This document shows, one piece after another, positions 34,667 through 36,521 of a stretch of DNA of 36,521 bases. The notes under the pieces are model-generated. The model was not told the DNA's origin. It worked only from the letters and a program-made list of their open reading frames with translations, and ran no database searches. The stretch is from NCBI GenBank assembly GCA_017464565.1, contig JAFTZH010000053.1, positions 1 through 36,521 on the forward strand, given 5' to 3'. Position numbers and translations under genes: made by a program. This stretch comes from Clostridia bacterium. Lineage in GTDB: Bacteria; Bacillota; Clostridia; Oscillospirales; CAG-272. Within the stretch, counting starts at the first letter, position 1. Every line of letters begins with the position of its first letter.

Positions 34667-34695
34667 ATTTTACACTATTTTATCGTTAAAATCAA
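34667..34695 (-). promoter_or_regulatory. Sigma-A promoter for DUF368-metK genes
   Basis: On the minus strand, TTGATT (34690-34695) and TAAAAT (34667-34672) are separated by 17 bases. Confidence 0.65.
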
Positions 34696-34733
34696 CTGTT
34701 TTTTATCAAATTCACTTAATATAAAGAAAATCT

Positions 34734-35405
34734 TTACTTCATCAGCAAAAAATACACTACGGCAGCAGACGCCGCGATAAGCGCCAGCGCGCAAAGCATA
34801 ACGATTACGCTGATAGTTTTATTATGAGCCGTGCCGTTTTTTTCTTCGCAAGAGGGCTCGGTAATTCTCATTTTTTTCAAAACGTTCGACAATGGCTTGT
34901 ATAGTAAAAGAACTATCGCCGCGTTAAGTACACCCTTTATCAAGTTAAACGGAAGCAAAAGCTTTGGTATCAAAGCCGATACAGCCTCGGTTGGAACCCC
35001 CAGATAATACGGAGTTATGATAAGATTGGCAATCATCATAACCGCCGTCATAGCGAAAACTCCCGACGCAAGAGCGACTATCGCGCCCGAAAAGCTTTTT
35101 TTATATTTATATATCAGGCTCGCCGCAAGCGAAAACGAAAGTGATGACAATACGTTCATAATAAATCCGTAATATCCCGTTCCGCTTATCGTAAAAAGCT
35201 GTATAAGAGGTACGACTATTGATATTACCGCGGCTGAAAGCGGACCGAAAAGCAGACCGCTGAGGATAATGATTGAATCCTTTACGTCTAAATCAAGAAA
35301 CTGAACTGGAATCTTTATAATCAGCATTGATGCGTACGACAAAGCGCAAAGCATCGCGTTGACTGCCACTTTTTTTATTCTCGTTTGTCTTTTTTCAATA
35401 TTCAT
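34734..35405 (-). CDS. ribU: ECF-type riboflavin transporter, S component
   Basis: The protein is 223 residues with about six hydrophobic segments. It has the RibU-type pattern MLCALSYASMLIIKIPVQFLDLDVKDSIIILSGLLFGP in its first third (shown in part), as in substrate-binding S components that join the shared ECF energy module. The FMN riboswitch just upstream strongly supports riboflavin as substrate. The ATG at 35405 has GGGAG upstream. A charged segment (about residues 180-195) precedes an extra C-terminal membrane helix. Confidence 0.92.
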   Translation of the reverse strand: MNIEKRQTRIKKVAVNAMLCALSYASMLIIKIPVQFLDLDVKDSIIILSGLLFGPLSAAVISIVVPLIQLFTISGTGYYGFIMNVLSSLSFSLAASLIYKYKKSFSGAIVALASGVFAMTAVMMIANLIITPYYLGVPTEAVSALIPKLLLPFNLIKGVLNAAIVLLLYKPLSNVLKKMRITEPSCEEKNGTAHNKTISVIVMLCALALIAASAAVVYFLLMK

Positions 35406-35458
35406 AAACAATCTCCCTTAATATATTTTTCTTGGGAGAAGACAAAGTTCAATAAAGC

Positions 35459-35492
35459 AAAAAATCCGAACACCTGATTTTAAGGCATTCGG
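35459..35492 (-). terminator. Intrinsic terminator of the FMN riboswitch
   Basis: On the minus strand, CCGAA and CCT pair with AGG and TTCGG around a short loop, followed by ATTTTTT. It lies between the FMN aptamer and ribU and would be the expression platform. Confidence 0.8.
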
Positions 35493-35502
35493 GAACTATA
35501 TT

Positions 35503-35630
35503 ATATATCTTCTCTCATCCGGACTTTACCGTCGGTTCGGGAATCTCACCCGCTCGGCCCAACCGTCGCGGTCAGGTTCGCAGACTATACTGCCGGTATG
35601 GAATTTCACCAATCCCCAAAGTATATATTT
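35503..35630 (-). ncRNA. FMN riboswitch (RFN element)
   Basis: On the minus strand the conserved blocks run in order: GGGGATTGGTGAAATTCC, ACCGGCAGTA, GAGCGGGTGAGATTCCCG, CCGACGGTAAAGTCCGGATG and GAGAGAAGAT. This is a clear RFN element. FMN binding normally stops transcription of riboflavin uptake or synthesis genes. It precedes ribU with a terminator between. Confidence 0.96.
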
Positions 35631-35635
35631 TTTGT

Positions 35636-35660
35636 ATCGGGGCTGCTTTGCAGCCCCGAT
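35636..35660. terminator. Perfect hairpin after tuf, no T-tract
   Basis: An 11 bp perfect stem, ATCGGGGCTGC with its complement, has a three-base loop 24 bases after the tuf stop. No T-run follows on the minus strand (ACAAAAAATATATAC), so termination here is uncertain. Confidence 0.5.
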
Positions 35661-35683
35661 AATTGATAATTAAGTGCGTTTAA

Positions 35684-36521
35684 TTACTCAATGATAGAAG
35701 AAACGACACCCGAACCAACCGTTCTACCACCCTCACGGATAGCGAAACGGAGTCCCTCTTCACAAGCGATAGGAGTGATAAGCTCAACGGTCATATCAAC
35801 GTTATCGCCGGGGCGGCACATCTCAACTCCTGCGGGAAGCTCGATGATACCGGTAACGTCGGTAGTTCTGAAGTAGAACTGAGGTCTGTAACCTGCGAAG
35901 AAGGGCTTCTTACGTCCGCCTTCCTTCTCGGTAAGAACGTATACGTGTCCTACGAACTTCGTGTGAGGATGAACGGAACCGGGTTTAGCAAGAACCTGTC
36001 CGCGCTCGATCTCGTCTTTTGCGATACCACGGAGAAGAACACCGATGTTGTCGCCTGCTTCTGCCTGAGGAAGAAGCTTGTGGAACATCTCAACTCCGGT
36101 AACGGTGGTGTTCTTCTTCTCGTCGGAGAGACCAACGATCTCAACAACGTCACCAACCTTAACTGTACCTCTCTCAACTCTACCTGTAGCAACTGTACCA
36201 CGGCCGGAGATGGAGAATACGTCCTCGACAGGAAGGAGGAAGTCAAGGTCAGCCTTACGCTCGGGAGTAGGAATGTAGGAGTCTACATTTGCCATGAGCT
36301 CGAGAATAGGAGCATACTCTGGAGCAGAAAGATCTGTGTTTGTGGACTCGAGAGAATCACGAGCGGAACCGCGGATGATCGGGATATCGTCACCGGGGAA
36401 CTCATAGGAAGAAAGAAGATCACGGATCTCCATCTCAACGAGGTCGAGAAGCTCAGCATCGTCAACAAGGTCAGTCTTGTTCATGAATACAACGATTGCA
36501 GGAACGCCAACCTGACGAGCA
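35684..36521 (-). CDS. tuf: Elongation factor Tu, C-terminal part (cut by window edge)
   Basis: The visible 278 residues begin within the GTPase domain at [17 protein letters not shown] and run through domains 2 and 3 to the stop. NKTD is the G4 motif, here with Thr where many EF-Tu have NKCD. Domain 2 includes [19 protein letters not shown], and the end reads [17 protein letters not shown]-Tu delivers aminoacyl-tRNA to the ribosome. The 5' end lies beyond the window. Codon choice is more restricted than in the neighbours, as expected of a highly expressed gene. Confidence 0.97.
   Translation of the reverse strand, partial: ARQVGVPAIVVFMNKTDLVDDAELLDLVEMEIRDLLSSYEFPGDDIPIIRGSARDSLESTNTDLSAPEYAPILELMANVDSYIPTPERKADLDFLLPVEDVFSISGRGTVATGRVERGTVKVGDVVEIVGLSDEKKNTTVTGVEMFHKLLPQAEAGDNIGVLLRGIAKDEIERGQVLAKPGSVHPHTKFVGHVYVLTEKEGGRKKPFFAGYRPQFYFRTTDVTGIIELPAGVEMCRPGDNVDMTVELITPIACEEGLRFAIREGGRTVGSGVVSSIIE

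Noticed and set aside
1..36521. CRISPR arrays, tRNA or rRNA genes, insertion sequences, phage genes
   Set aside because: I saw no direct-repeat arrays, cloverleaf-type sequences, transposase or integrase motifs in any region.

Overview
The window looks like a chromosomal segment of an endospore-forming, Gram-positive member of the Clostridia, most like the Oscillospirales/Ruminococcaceae. Supporting signs are the sepF/yggT/ylmH/lspA division-associated cluster, a Prp-processed type of ribosomal protein L27, dipicolinate synthase genes dpaA and dpaB (spore core dipicolinic acid), a YmfF/YmfH peptidase pair, lysine and FMN riboswitches coupled to intrinsic terminators, and strong Firmicutes-type ribosome binding sites and sigma-A promoters. 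I see no phage, insertion sequence, CRISPR array, tRNA or rRNA. Most of the content is core housekeeping.

Layout. (1) Positions 1-9127, minus strand: alr, an AraC-type regulator, miaA, an HlyD-like membrane protein, yggS, sepF, yggT, ylmH, lspA, an RluD-type pseudouridine synthase and a HAD phosphatase. Spacing is tight and several genes abut or overlap. (2) 9280-11856, plus strand: a small lipoprotein gene and a long protein that joins a GT4 glycosyltransferase to a CsaB-like polysaccharide pyruvyltransferase. (3) 12019-13092, minus: queA. (4) 13134-15156, plus: promoter, lysine riboswitch, terminator, then dapA-dapB for diaminopimelate/lysine synthesis. (5) 15280-16412, minus: rplU-prp-rpmA with its own promoter and a probable L21 leader. 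(6) 16494-21250, plus: ymfF-like, ymfH-like, lgt and folD, ending in a strong terminator. (7) 21266-25160, minus: dpaB, dpaA and comEC. (8) 25188-26512, plus: an acyl carrier protein, then an XRE-AbrB double DNA-binding regulator with a small zinc-ribbon protein. (9) 26505-36521, minus: tuf (cut by the window end), FMN riboswitch plus ribU, a DUF368 lipid-carrier transporter, metK, a small membrane protein, recD2, comF, mreB and pepD.

How the genes fit together. Many serve the cell envelope: alr and dapA/dapB supply peptidoglycan precursors, sepF and mreB organise division and elongation, lspA and lgt process lipoproteins, DUF368 recycles the undecaprenyl phosphate carrier, and the GT4-CsaB protein probably decorates a wall polymer. 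The regulatory RNAs are clear: lysine controls dapAB, FMN controls the riboflavin transporter, and L21 probably controls its own operon.

I did not find a convincing new multi-gene system. The items most worth a second look are the GT4-CsaB fusion beside a lipoprotein, the ComEC C-terminal domain with altered metal-ligand motifs, the XRE-AbrB/zinc-ribbon gene pair, and a palindromic intergenic repeat at 11956-12003. All coordinates and starts were assigned by reading the sequence; no database search was run.
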